Shown here piece after piece: positions 1 to 12,084 of a stretch of DNA of 64,000 bases. Each line of letters starts with the position of its first letter. Position 1 is the first letter of the stretch. Source of the DNA: Panorpa germanica. Its lineage: Eukaryota; Arthropoda; Insecta; Mecoptera; Panorpidae. Location: assembly GCA_963678705.1 (NCBI GenBank), contig OY783219.1:4464001-4528000 (forward strand). The letters run 5' to 3'. The notes below the pieces were generated by a model that was not told the origin of the DNA, did no database searches, and saw only the letters and a list, made by a program, of their open reading frames with translations. The position numbers and the translations under genes were made by a program.

Positions 1-30
1 ACCATCATTATTATATTCGTATACTTTCAG

Positions 31-1049
31 CATCTCGCAAATGAAAACAAGCCTTATCGTATGAAAGTTGTTGTAGAGGGATCAGAAGGTTCCAGGAGAA
101 CTTTCATTACTGGAGTCAAAGCTGTAACGTAATTTGTGTTTTATTTTGCTTTAAAATAACTCCAGAAGTAGCTAACACTAAGTTGTTTCCAGTGTGCTTT
201 GTTGTCAGTGCAGCTGTCGGATACTATTACAGTTTTTCTGGATCACCAGGGCAATGCTATGGGAGTGTCGCAAACTGTCTGGAGTACACAAGATACAGCA
301 TGCGAAGATTTAATTGATGAAACTGATGAATTTAACACCGATATATATTTGAAACATATGGAAGTTGCCCCCATGTAAGCCTCCCCACAAACAATGTTGA
401 CAAGATTCGTATAGGATTCGAACGGACTGAACCGAATCGCATTAGAATCGTATAAGATTCGTACGAGATTAAGAGAAGTTGTTTGTAGGGCTATTCGTAT
501 ATTAACAGCAGTAATTTCAGATGTGTAGTATCCGCTAAACAAAGTTACGCGTATTTAAGGTTTATGTAATATAACAAAACCTGTTAGGTCAACTATTTTA
601 CCTAATATAAATTATTTTGTAACTTATTTTACAAGAATTACAAAGTTTTGAGAATTCCTTTTTAAGGATTAAAGGGTTTTAGAATAGCTATAAAATAAGA
701 CACTTTCAGATTAAATATTACTAGATTTTCCTTGAGTAAAATATTACATAAATGTAAGGTAATATTTATGTTTTGTACGAATAATTTATTTTAAATGCAG
801 ACCCGACACTGCCAGTTACATCCAGAAATTGGAGAGAGAGAAGGAAGCCAGAGAAAGGGGAGAAGTTAAAGATAATAGATCTTTCTTAGCAAAATATGTA
901 AGATGACAACAATAAAACTGAATTTGTAATTCTGCTTTTATAATAAAAACATATTTTTGTTCTAGTGGATGTATATCGTTCCAGTAGCTATCTTTGTATT
1001 GATTTCTGGAGCAGCAAACCCAGAAGCAGGAGGCGGTGGTGGACGTTAA
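31..1049 (+). CDS. EMC10: EMC10, ER membrane protein complex subunit 10 (5' partial)
   Basis: This is the C-terminal part of EMC10, a subunit of the ER membrane complex that inserts transmembrane segments of client proteins. Visible coding exons are 31-123, 193-374, 801-897 and 966-1049; all junctions keep phase and the stop is TAA at 1047. The product runs from a lumenal beta-rich part (YRMKVVVEG, then CALLSVQLSD and a conserved cysteine in DTACEDL) through a charged helix (YIQKLEREKEARERG) to one C-terminal membrane segment (KYWMYIVPVAIFVLISG) and a glycine-rich end. This matches the order in human EMC10, including the KYWMYI(I/V)PV motif. The 5' exons with the signal peptide lie left of the window. 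The gene converges on mRpL59, with 179 bp between stop codons. Confidence 0.88.
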
Positions 1050-1228
1050 TGCTACATCAGAAGATAATTACAGTAATTATGTAATATAGTAGAAGCACCA
1101 ATCACTACAAAATGTATTAATTTTGTATTTCACTACGTATAAGTTCAAATATACAAAATAATGAAAAAAATAAAGTACAACAAAATAATACGCTACTCTT
1201 TTATTAACTATTGTTTCTGTAATATAAA

Positions 1229-2107
1229 CTATTCAGTTATTTTTTCTTGTTTTTCTGTTAATTTTGCAATCATTTTAGCTTCTCTTGCTTTTCGTTTCGA
1301 TTCCTTTTGCATTTTCTTATCTTCTTTTTCTTTCTTCTCCAGCATTTCTTTAAATCGTTCATCTCTGGGGTCTACCTTAAATCCAAAGTGCCGCCTAACT
1401 TCTTCAACGAGTCGATCTTTGCGATCCTAAAATACCAATCATTTTTTAAATATCAATTTCCTGACTCTTCAGAATATTTTTTAAATTACCTTAGCAGCTT
1501 TAGCTTCAGCTTCTTTTTTCGCCACTTTATTTTGTAAATCTAATTTCCATTGATCTAATTTTTCAAGTTTCTTAGTGATTTCATTTTCTCGTTCTTGTAT
1601 ACTTGCATACTTTTCTGCTTTGAGTTTTTCATTTTGAACAATCAGTTCTTGAATTGTATTGGGATATGCAATTCTTTCATATTCGACTTTGTCGTCTAAA
1701 TCCTCTTTTGTTGGCCAACAAATTGCTGGAAATTATTAACACGTAAAATACTTTATTTCTAATTGAATTAGCTTACCATGAAATTAATAAAAACCTGGAT
1801 TAACACCACTTTTTTCTCCATACTTTCCAAACATCATTTTCTTGTATTTTACAGTCTCATGTATCCATGATTGTGGTTCACTATATGGAACCTCACCGTG
1901 AAGCATATTTCGATGTTGAGGAAGTAAACGTGATTTATTCCTCTTTCTTTCTATTTCAGCCTCACGCTGTAGACGATCATCTTCGTCAATAACTTCTACA
2001 ATTTCTTCACTAGGTTCATTCAGAACGGCCACATTTTTACATGTACGCGCTGTTATTAACTGCCTATTTTGTGCAACAATATTCCGAATAATATTATATC
2101 GCATCAT
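1229..2107 (-). CDS. mRpL59: Mitochondrial ribosomal protein mL59 (CRIF1 / GADD45GIP1 homologue)
   Basis: A mitochondrial large-subunit ribosomal protein of the CRIF1/GADD45GIP1 family. Exons on the minus strand are 2107-1795, 1725-1490 and 1426-1229, joining to 248 residues. Recognition rests on the core KYGEKSGVNP, then WPTKEDL and YPNTIQELI, followed by a long charged coiled coil and FGFKVDPRDERFKEML; the human protein has the same blocks in the same order. The N-terminus is arginine-rich with few acids, as expected for a mitochondrial presequence. Reading straight through exon 1 would stop after GVNPGFY. Splicing at the weaker donor CCAG|GTTTTT restores the family motif (GVNP-A-ICWP) and the phase, so I chose it over the better-looking GTAAGC 30 bases downstream. 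Divergent from EDEM2. Confidence 0.88.
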
Positions 2108-2522
2108 TGTTTTAAATTATTATTTAATTGCACTATATGTATTTATATTTATTTAAGGTTAGGTAAATAGCTAACCTATAATTTGATTGGCTAGTAATGG
2201 TAGCTAGTAATCCGTTAAAATTAAACACAAGCACTTTGGTGATGGTCCTTTTTAAGTTTGTTTATAAATTACTAGCGTTTTCTTTCTATTTTCTTTTGCA
2301 AAATTTATTCAGTAATTATGAGAATATTATTTTATTTGCTAATTAATACTACGAGCCTTTACGCCATGTTAAACAGTGTCAACAGTGTTGACAGTGATAT
2401 AAAGTGTCAGATTTAAAAAAGGTTGATCGAAAATATTTATTTTAAATATGTGATATTCTCAGATACTTTTTAAATTAAAAATAAAAATGATATATTTGTT
2501 AGGAGGTATATACAAAACAAAG
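2108..2522. promoter_or_regulatory. Divergent intergenic region between mRpL59 and EDEM2
   Basis: About 415 bp between the start codons of two divergent genes, so it must hold both promoters and both 5' UTRs. It is AT-rich. A repeated AGTGTCAACAGTGTTGACAGTG stretch (about 2374-2396, within GTTAAACAGTG...) contains an imperfect palindrome that could bind a dimeric factor. I see no clear TATA box. Confidence 0.4.
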
Positions 2523-5511
2523 ATGTTTTCATATTCAGATCTATTTATTTTAATATTGATGTGCACTAATATATCTGCCATTCGGAAGTATGACAGAAAT
2601 GAAATGATTAAATTAAGGTACGATATTTATCAATAAATTGTTGCAATTAATAATATGTGCTTATCTGCTTGAATATTTTACAGAGAAGGCGTAAGGGAAA
2701 TGTTCCAACATGCCTACGATGGTTATTTGAAACACGCTTCAAATTATGATGAGTTAAGACCATTAAGTTGTGACGGTATTGATACGTGGGGAAGGTATTT
2801 TTAAAAATTGATATCCATTCTACATATTAGTTAAGCATTTAATTTCTATACACTTTATTTATTGATAGCTACTCATTGACTCTTATCGATGCCTTGGACA
2901 CGCTGGCAGTTATGGGAAACCATACAGAATTTCGTAGAGTTGTTGATATTATTATTAAAAAAGCAGACTTCAACGCAGACATTAACGTATCTGTTTTTGA
3001 AACAACAATTAGAATAGTTGGAGGACTAATTAGTGCACATCTTATGTCTCTACGGTAAATATTACACAATAAGATATATAAAGAATTGTGCAAATAGTAT
3101 ATATTTGTTATTAGAGCAGGTGTTGTTGTGGAACCAGGTTGGCCTTGTAGTGGACCTCTTTTAAGACTTGCTGAGGATGTATCAAAGAGAATACTACCAG
3201 CTTTCGACACTCCCACTGGTGTGTACTTAACGCTACGTTCAATTTATCTATTATAACATTATTTCTATTATATAAATGTTTCAGGTATGCCATACGGAAC
3301 GGTTAATCTTCGACGCGGTGTTCCAGTTGGTGAAACTTCTGTTACTTGTACAGCAGGTGTGGGTACCTTCATTGTAGAATTTGGAGCGCTTAGTCGACTA
3401 ACAGGAGATCCTATTTATGAAGAAGTACACATCTTTATTAAATGCATCTTTGCTTCAATTTTTTTTACAATTTTAATGCTGTTCATTCTTGTAATTCAGG
3501 TAGCAATGAATGCTTTATATGCATTGTATAAACTCCGATCACCAATTGGACTATTTGGAAACCATATTGATGTTTTAACTGGTCGATGGACCGCCCAAGA
3601 TGCTGGAATTGGCGCAGGTGTTGACTCTTATTATGAATACCTTGTGAAAGGTTTGTACCAGAAATTTTCTTAAATCATTCACCGTTTGGATTACTAAATC
3701 ACCTCCACCTGGACTACTAGAATATTAATTGAGCTATTTCAGTTATATTTCTTTAATAAAATCTCCAGCAATTTGAAAGCGTCATATTTCTAGGATCTAT
3801 AATGCTCCAGCGGCCAGAGCTCATGCATATGTTCAACGAAGGACGTGCAGCTATTGATAAATATTTGCGTAGGGATGATTGGCACGTCTGGGTCTCGATG
3901 AACAAAGGTCAAGTTACGATACCAGTGTTTCAGTCTTTAGAAGCTTATTGGCCTGGAGTTTTGAGTTTGATAGGTAAGATAATTTATTTAATGATTAAAT
4001 AACAAATAAATAATGAACAATTACAATACAATATTTTCTCAGGTGATACAAAAGCTGCAATGAGATCTATTCATAATTATCATTCAGTTTGGAAACAATA
4101 TGGTTTTACGCCAGAGTTTTTTAATATAGCGTCTGGTGAGGCTAGTGCAAATAGGTAAATGTTTACTTTATAGTTTACTGTGATTACTATAAAATTGATA
4201 TTCAATTTGTTATATTGATTATAGAGAAAGTTATCCACTACGTCCAGAGCTTATCGAATCAATAATGTACCTATACAGAGCCACAGGAGATCCCTATTTA
4301 CTTCAAGCGGGAGAGGATATATTAAAAAGTATTCAACATAGCGCAAAAACACCGTGTGGATTTGCTACAGTTAGTATTTTAGTCTTAAACATTATATTCA
4401 AATTTTAGATTTATATTTAATAATTATTATTTTTCAGATTAAAGATGTACGTGATCATAGGCGTGAAGATCGTATGGAGTCATTCTTTTTAGCAGAAACA
4501 ACAAAATATTTATATCTTTTATTCGACCCCGATAATTTTCTACATTCGAAAGGTCAGAAAGGTCAATTAATTAAAACACCTGGAGGAGAATGTGTTATTG
4601 ACACAGGAGGATATGTATTTAATACAGAAGCGCATCCTATTGATATAGCTGCTTTACATTGCTGTCATGATGTACCACAGTGAGTTTAAAAATATATATT
4701 TTAGAACTTTTGTAAAGAATGTAAATATACTTTGCGTTATATCAAATTAATTTTCAATTACAGGCAAAATCTTTTAAAAGACTTTCGAAAGAATTTAAAA
4801 TTATTTCAAGGCAATCACATCGCAAATAAACAAACAAATCAAGAACCTACTAACAAAGAAAATTATGTACTCCCTGAAGAATTGAATAAACCAAAAACAG
4901 ATCAGAATATTAAAATAACTCTGGAGCCTGAAGAATTAGAGCCCCCACCAGTTGATAAAACGGAAAGTCCACCTTTACACGACGATGCTTTAATTTCAAT
5001 AATAGAACGAGGAATAGGCGATGGTAAAGAGAAACAAAAGTATAAAAAAACGCAAAAATTATCGTTGCAGACAACAAAAAACGAAGCAGGTGAAAATGTT
5101 GAGATTATAAGATTATCTTCAGAACTCGATGTGGACACTACCAGTATAACAGATATAAAGAATCAAGAAAAAGCTGCAGAAACTGGATTTATTGATGATA
5201 TTTTGAATGCAACTCCACAAATGAGCAAAATGAACCTAGATAAAGAATTGTTTAGGGAACAATTGAATAAAAATGAGAATAAAAGAAATGAAACCAATGA
5301 GAATTCTATTTTGTCCGAATTTGTACAAAATTTATTGAAGAGTACTCTTCCACCTAGACCTAAATTTGATCCACAAGTTTTGTTAGAAAAAATAAAGGGA
5401 AATAAAATGTCAAGGAATATTACTTGGGAAAATAATTTCTATTTACTAACTTGTAGGGCACAACCATTCTCGCAGAGAATATCGTTGTTAGGAGAATTTT
5501 ATAAAAAGTAA
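2523..5511 (+). CDS. EDEM2: EDEM2, ER degradation-enhancing alpha-mannosidase-like protein 2
   Basis: A glycoside hydrolase family 47 protein that trims mannose from misfolded glycoproteins in the ER and so feeds them into ERAD. Eleven coding exons: 2523-2617, 2684-2794, 2869-3054, 3115-3218, 3285-3424, 3500-3650, 3794-3973, 4043-4154, 4225-4369, 4438-4679 and 4764-5511. All phases agree, giving 737 residues. A signal peptide (residues 1-19) precedes the GH47 domain (about 25-470), with family blocks [61 protein letters not shown] and NTEAHPID. The last exon adds about 249 residues rich in Lys, Glu and Asn with no recognisable fold. This makes the protein about 160 residues longer than human EDEM2. 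The acid-rich blocks match EDEM2 better than EDEM1 or EDEM3. Confidence 0.95.
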
Positions 5512-5616
5512 ATAAAACAAAATATTTATTTAAGAAATTAATATATCATCAAAATGTTTTTTATATATGAAAATTTACTTGTTTATTTTATCGATTAAAG
5601 AGTTACTTTACAGAAA

Positions 5617-8600
5617 TTAATGTTTTTTATTATTATTATTATTAAATGAAGATTTTGAACTTTTATGGACGTTTTCTGTAGCATTTTCTAAAGTAATAAA
5701 AGGCGATTCACTTTCCTTTAACATTCCATAAGATTTTATATTTGATAACGTATGGAAATTAGAAGATTCTGGAATTCTTTTTATTAAAGATTTCTTTTTT
5801 CCTACTAACTGAGGCTCTTTCAGTAAAGGAATATTTTCATGAACTTCACCATCAGAAGAAGAATTATCAGTTTCATGAAATCGTATCGGAACAAATGAAG
5901 AACGATCAACATCACTAGTGCCGGCCGTTTCAGATCCTGAAAATTTTGAAGTTGACGGTTCCTTTTTTAAATATTTCCCCAAATCGGTCTCAAATGGTTC
6001 AGTTGAACGTTTTAATAATAATGGTGGAACAATTGAAGACGATGCGATAGCTCCCGATTGGGATTCTATTGATTTTATCTTACTACTACTTATTTGAGAT
6101 TTTAAAAGTGAATCTTCTTCTGATTTAAAGAACTCTTGTCTTCGTTCTTTAAAAATATACAATCGCATATCAATAGAACGTTGTGATAGATCTCTTGTAG
6201 ATGCTGGTGAACCATTTTTTTCTAAGAAGGATTTACTTCTTGCAATTTTACGAACATCTTCCTGATTTTCATATCTGATTTTTGAACTTCTAATATCCTC
6301 GTCACTGATTTCTTTACTACTTGAATCAAATTCTATAATTCGAATATAATTTTCTTCGTCTGATGAATTCTTTGGTTCATTAATTTTTTTTGAATAAGGT
6401 TCGCTGCTCTCATCATTGGATGTTTTACTTTCTGAATTTTTGCTGCTTTGACCACTTATTTTTCGATGAGTTGTTTCCATACTGCTTTCATTATTTACTA
6501 AACTTTCACTGAATTCACGGCTGGATTCTTCCAAAATATCAAAAATTGTTATTTCTTCCTCATAATTAAATTCATCTTCTAAACTCGTATCTGACAATAA
6601 AAGCGCTCTAAAATATATTTATTATAATTGTATTTAATTTTTAATTTAGTTTCGAAAAATTTAATAAGTTTTCAACCATACTAATGAATCTGTGGATGGA
6701 AAGGGGTGTTAATTTAACAGCAGCTAATGGCAAAATCCAGGAAATTCTTTCTGTTGCTAAACAAAAGAAAGCTGGATATATAAAATGTTGGCTTTTAATA
6801 AAATTATAAAAGAATATTTATCACATGCTAAAATAATATTTTTAGTTATTAAATCAATTTACAAAATCAAATAAGTAATAAAACAGATTCATTAATATTT
6901 TTGAAAAATACGTTTACTCCAAAAGATTTACAAATCCGATTCTTCTGTTTCGTTTCTGTAACTCGAAACATGATCCTCTTCTTTCTGTAGTACATGCGTG
7001 TAACCAGAAGTCTTGCTTTTTCCACTGGATGAAGAGAAAGATGTGGAAAGCTTTCTGGTTGATTCCGTAATATTTTCTTCTGAATCTTCCGAAGAAATTT
7101 TAATCGATTCAATACTACTACTCTGCAGACGTTCTGTTTCTTCGCCACTAATAAAAGTTTTATGATTTTCGCTGCTCCCTATTGTTGTGAACCCTGTATA
7201 ACTCGATGCCTCATTTCTCGAACTGCTTTTTGTATCATTTTCATCTGAGTCTGAATCAGAAATATCAATAAGACCTTTTTCTTTACTAATTTTTTGGATG
7301 TTGAATTCTGATTCACTGCTTTCTTCTTCTATAGTTGAAATATCTTTTAATTCTAAATTCCTCTTGGTTACCTTTTTTCTAAATAATTTATTTGCTAGAT
7401 TTTGACTACTGCTGCTTCTATCAGTTCTACTTTCTTGTGTAGTATCATATTCTTCCATTTCTTGACTATCAGCCAATGATTCGTTATCAGAAAGCGGAAC
7501 GATCAATGTTTTGTAGTTGATAAATCTTTTTCTTCCTCGCCATGCTATACACAAACCGGCACAGTAGCAGGTTACTGTTAAGGATAACACAAACCCCAGA
7601 TAAGCCACGTGCCGCATAAAAGCTGTAATAAAATCAATTGTTCTTGTTTGCGAATAATCACACATTGTTATTAGAGTAGCATGCAAATAATCGCAGGCAC
7701 TCTAAAATATCTGTTACCACTTGAAAGTAATCTTCCTTTCGACACTACAAATACGCTGACTTCTTCCATCTTTGTTCCATCCACCGTGCAAGTGTAGTTA
7801 CCATCCTCGTTGGTGGTCACATCCAAAAGATACAACGTACTGAAAGTGTCAACTGCAATGTGGGGCTCCTCATTCTATGTAATTCTTGTATTAATAAGAG
7901 TATTTCCAATTTAAAATAATTACTTAAAGGTATACATTTTTACTTCTTTATCCACTCTTTGTAGAACACCGGCTTTCAATTCTTTTCCATCTTTTCTCCA
8001 TACTACAACGGAATCCATATTTGACCTGTTAATAAGTTTAGCTTTAACGCCTACACGAGTATGCGATGGCAACAAAGACAACATATTCTAACAAGAAGTA
8101 TAATAATCACTGGATTTATATATTCAAATAATTGAAAGTATAGCATACTGGCGTCACAGTTTCAACTTCCCTTTTATAAAATTAGTTTAAATGTATATTT
8201 TAGGCAGAAAGTTCTACTTACTCTGCGCATATGATAGTTAAGTGTGCATGCTCTGCTAAAATGAATTTTCTTTTATATTTATAAGGAGATTTCTTTGATT
8301 TCCAAGTTTTTCCATCGTCTAAATAAAATAGAGATTTCTTTTATCGAATATTCTGTTAATAAATTGTAAGAAGAAAATAATAAAACCATATATGGTTTAT
8401 ATACAATTTATAAATTGTTTGTGTACTCAGAAATTTTAAACAGGATTTGTAGATTGATCAGTAACTGGTTATTTACCTGGGGCACATTCTCCGTGGCAGG
8501 GTTCCATTTCTACATAGTTCGGAATATATCTCGTGAAATTACTAATTGTTGAAAAGACCTTACCAAAGTAAACGGATCTGCATGAGAGCTCAAAAGAATT

Positions 8601-9782
8601 TAAAATAAATTGTTCTTGGATTTTTTCATGTGCTTCATATGCAACTGCAGATATATTGTTCTACAAATTAAAAAACGTCAGTTGCAATTGTTATAATAAT
8701 TAAAATATAAGCAAAGATGTGCAAAAATAGTTTTCAAAAGTATTTAAATACTAAATAGACCTGGCTTTCAGAGGAGTTTCGTTTGCAAACAGTTTACGGC
8801 CTGCATATTTTGCAAAGAAACTCCTCTGGGAGCCTGATCTATTTAGTATTTAAATACTTTTGAAAACTGTTATTGCACATCTCTGAATATAAGTATATTA
8901 TACGATAATACGTTGTTTACATCGTTGTTTCCAGCATACTTTGTTTTAATTCTACAATAACCAGTTCTAGTACGAACAGCTTGACCCTGCGGTCTTCCAC
9001 AAGCTTGACACGAACTCCAAGAGTTCCATGTGTTGAAAACTTGAAGCGAACCTTTCAGTTGTTCCCGCAGATTTCTTAATTCTTCGTTTGTAGAATTATG
9101 GAGCCAATCATTTGCTGGTTTCAACACAGTCCTATAATATTCTGACCAGTAACTTAAATTTCCAGATATAGGGGTAATATTTAAAGGAAAAATAGCTGCG
9201 TTTAGAAAAATTAATTATAATAAAAATAAACTATTATTAAATGTTATTTTCTTTATAATTAACAGCAGTCCCCGTACGATCAAGTAAATAATTATATTTG
9301 TACTGCATGTCTTGTCCAAGTCGACCATGGCAATAGTATAAACCACCATCCTCATCAGTTATGTTGCGAATAATCAAAGTATTAGAAGTAGTAACATGAA
9401 ATTTATTCAGTAATGGCTTAATATCCATGCCTACGTTTACTTCTACGGAATTAGAAGTAGTTAATTGGTTTTGGTAGAACCATAACTTAGGCTTCTGATC
9501 ATCCATTTCATTACTAAAAATATTATTCTGTTTGATTTGCTTATATATAATCAAGTATATTATTCTTTAATTAGGATGTTAATTAGATATTTGTTATTAC
9601 CAAAAATGACATTCCATTTCTATCGTATCATTTATTTTTGCTATAACCAATTGGTATAAATCATTTCTATCTGTACCTATTAAACGATTTCGTTCTCTGC
9701 ATGTTAACTCTGGCTCTGAATCTATTTTAAATTCTTCCATAGCACAAATAACGTTAATTAACCATATTATTAAAATAACCAT
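5617..9782 (-). CDS. FAM187-like immunoglobulin-domain membrane protein with a long cytoplasmic tail
   Basis: A single-pass type I membrane protein related to vertebrate FAM187A. Exons (minus strand): 9782-9601, 9513-9278, 9195-8921, 8660-8477, 8318-8222, 8170-8149 (22 nt), 8087-7944, 7874-7718, 7622-6932 and 6607-5617; phases close to 992 residues. The chosen start gives a signal peptide (MVILIIWLINVICA). A first V-type Ig domain ends in DGGLYYCHG. A cysteine-rich segment (WNSWSSCQACG...RTGYC) and MEPCHGEC follow, as in FAM187, then a second Ig domain (VVWRKDGKEL ... DEDGNYTC-type end). A membrane helix lies at about 437-461. The tail of about 530 residues is Ser/Glu-rich and looks disordered; vertebrate FAM187A has almost none. 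An in-frame upstream ATG at 9896 would add 38 residues. The function is not known to me. The donor after exon 7 (GTAAAA) and the last donor (GTAAAT) are the least certain. Confidence 0.75.
8712..8885. mobile_element. hAT-type foldback MITE with 8-bp target duplication
   Basis: A 174-bp near-perfect inverted repeat in an intron of the FAM187-like gene. The ends are CAAAGATGTGCA and TGCACATCTCTG, and the arms continue inward past TATTTAAATACT and GGAGTTTC. It is flanked on both sides by the identical 8-mer AATATAAG (8704-8711 and 8886-8893), the target-site length typical of hAT elements. It has no coding capacity. Confidence 0.85.
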
Positions 9783-9917
9783 AATTACACATTTACAATT
9801 GTGCTTTAAATTTACCGCTAAGTAAATTCTGAGTGAGTGATTTTTCTCTGCTTTAAAGAATTTTTCACCTGTTAAGTTTGTTAACCTGTTTCCCAAAATT
9901 CATAGCAAAACGTCAAC
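9783..9917. promoter_or_regulatory. Compact divergent promoter of the FAM187-like gene and lin-9
   Basis: Only 135 bp separate the chosen start codon of the FAM187-like gene (9782, -) from that of lin-9 (9918, +), so the two genes share a promoter or overlap at their 5' ends. I see no TATA box. The lin-9 start has a good context (CAACATGGCGG). Confidence 0.5.
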
Positions 9918-12084
9918 ATGGCGGAGCAAATTGAAAGTAAGTTTCTTGGTAAACATTTATTTAAATAAAATAACATAATGTGCGTTTCATAACCTTAATA
10001 TAGCTTTATAATAAACTATATTCTTTGTGTAATAATTTAAAATAAATGTTTCATATAGTATTGAGAAAATAAAATTATAATTTTGTATTTAAGATTAGTG
10101 CTCTTTAGTTCAAATTTGAAATTCTTTTCACCTAGTTTCAAAAGACATTACTTGTCAAGTGCTTGTGAATAAGTTAATATCATATAATATAATGGAGTTT
10201 ACTGGTAATTTTTATTATTTATCTACAACATATTTGGTATTGGTTTGCATTAGCAATCATTAGATTATAATATATAGAAGTTTTGTTTACTAATGCTATT
10301 GTTTTTATATAGATGAATCGAATGGTATAAAGTTCAAAAATGGAGGTAATTCCATGGACGGCGCTCAAATCAAACAAGAACCTGAGGAGTTGGTTACATC
10401 TGAAGAAGATGGAGCTCCCCCTGCATTTGGTCCTGCATCTTTAGGACTGCACCCTGTTGGAACAAAATTGCCTCCAAAACCTGCACCCAGCCAACCTATA
10501 CAAGTCCTTAATGCCAGAGGAATGCCAGCAAGAATTCGTAAAAAGAATCGGTTTTTCTATGATGACGACATTGTAAATGCTAGGCCACCCAGGGCTTCAC
10601 CAAAACGGGGTCCAAAACCTTCCCCTACTAAAACACCAATAAAACCATCCCCGCTAGTGAAGAAACATAAAATTATAACCCCTAAACCAATAAAAAGTAT
10701 AAAAATAAAAGAAGACGAGGAGCTTGCTGAGGAACCAGCTCCTCTTATTCTAGACAGGAAAATTGGTCAAAAGATTGGTATGAGATTAAGGAATTTGTTA
10801 AAATTGCCAAAAGCTCACAAGTGGGTCTGCTACGAATGGTTCTACAGCAACATTGATAAAACATTGTTTGAAGGGGATAATGACTTTATGATTTGCCTTA
10901 AAGAGTCTTTCCCGCAATTAAAATGCAGAAACTTAACCCTCATAGAGTGGACGAGGATTCGCCGAATGATGGGAAAGCCACGGCGATGCTCTCAAGCATT
11001 TTTTGAAGAAGAACGTAAAGAACTCGACCGCAAACGGCAGAAAATTCGTATGCTGCAACAGCGAAAGTCGGGTGATGTGTCTAACTGCAAAGACCTTCCA
11101 AATGAAGTGCCCCTTCAACTGGTGTTAGGTACCAAGGTGACTGCTCGTCTGCGTAAGCCGCAAGATGGCCTGTTCACGGGCCGTATCGATGCCATGGACA
11201 CCTCCAACAACACTTATCGTGTTACATTTGATCGGCTTGGCTTAGGAACACATTCTGTACCAGATTACGAAGTTCTATCCCACGAAGATCCCGAAACAAT
11301 TACATTATCTATCATATCACAAAAGTTCCGACCGAAGTTACCTGTTGGAGGCAGTTTTCTGGGAAAGTCACCCGTTGCAAATTATTCAAAAACACATGAC
11401 CCCTTGATAGGTTCTGGAAATGGAACTCTTACTCCACGAAGAAATCTGGTTTTCAGGGAAAACACTATGGGAGGTTTTCCCGTAAAACTTATGGAGTTAA
11501 TGGTTAGAATTAATAAAATTCTAACTATAAAAAAAGGTAAAATTCGTCGGTTAAATGAAATGAATACAAAACAAGAGAGGAGAGTGTCTTACGGTGAAGA
11601 CACTCCTGATGATTTCCAAAAAAGATATGCTGGTATATTATTAGAATTGGAGAAAATGAATGGAGACTTACAGGACTTTTTAAACCAGGTGCAAGGTTTT
11701 TGTCAAGATATAGCTCCTGAACCTAGTATGGCAGCAATGCTGGCACCATCGTATGCACGAGAACGTTGCAGAGAAGATGCTGCGAAAATGGTAGAAAAAA
11801 ATAACAATGGCAATCCTGATAAAATAAATGTTATTAGTAAAAAGAATTTAAGTATAGTAACAGATCTAACAGCAATTTTGCTGCACGTTAGATCGCTCAC
11901 TGACATCGATCAAACGTCCTATGAACTCCAGGTCTTGGAAGGCACAATGGCAGACATTAAAAGCAAACTGCATCCAAGTAATAGAATTACTTTTCAAAAC
12001 AGCGTCGAGATTCACATGCAACACATACAAACGGGGCTACGCAATGCAAACCTGGGGGATAGCCCGCGTTTGACGTCGCCTTAG
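9918..12084 (+). CDS. lin-9: LIN-9 homologue, DREAM/MuvB complex subunit (mip130-like)
   Basis: A core subunit of the MuvB/DREAM complex, which represses or activates cell-cycle genes with E2F/RB or Myb in the nucleus. Exons are 9918-9936 (MAEQIE plus one base) and 10313-12084, giving 596 residues. The DIRP domain (about residues 163-258) is unmistakable: LLKLPKAHKWVCYEWFYS, FPQLKCRNL, EWTRIRRMMGKPRRCS. A Tudor-like segment follows (LVLGTKVTARLRKPQDG ... TYRVTFDR), then a C-terminal helical region with AILLHVRSLTD. The N-terminal 150 residues are proline- and lysine-rich and probably disordered. Nearly the whole protein lies in one exon. Human LIN9 is 542 residues, so the length fits. The short first exon was chosen because it gives a phase-matched ATG next to the splice acceptor at 10312. 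Confidence 0.95.

Noticed and set aside
1784-2107. Assignment of the mRpL59 gene to mRpS26
   Set aside because: First thought of from the mitochondrial N-terminus, but the KYG..SGV.P / WP blocks and the FKVDPR block fit CRIF1/mL59 and not mS26.
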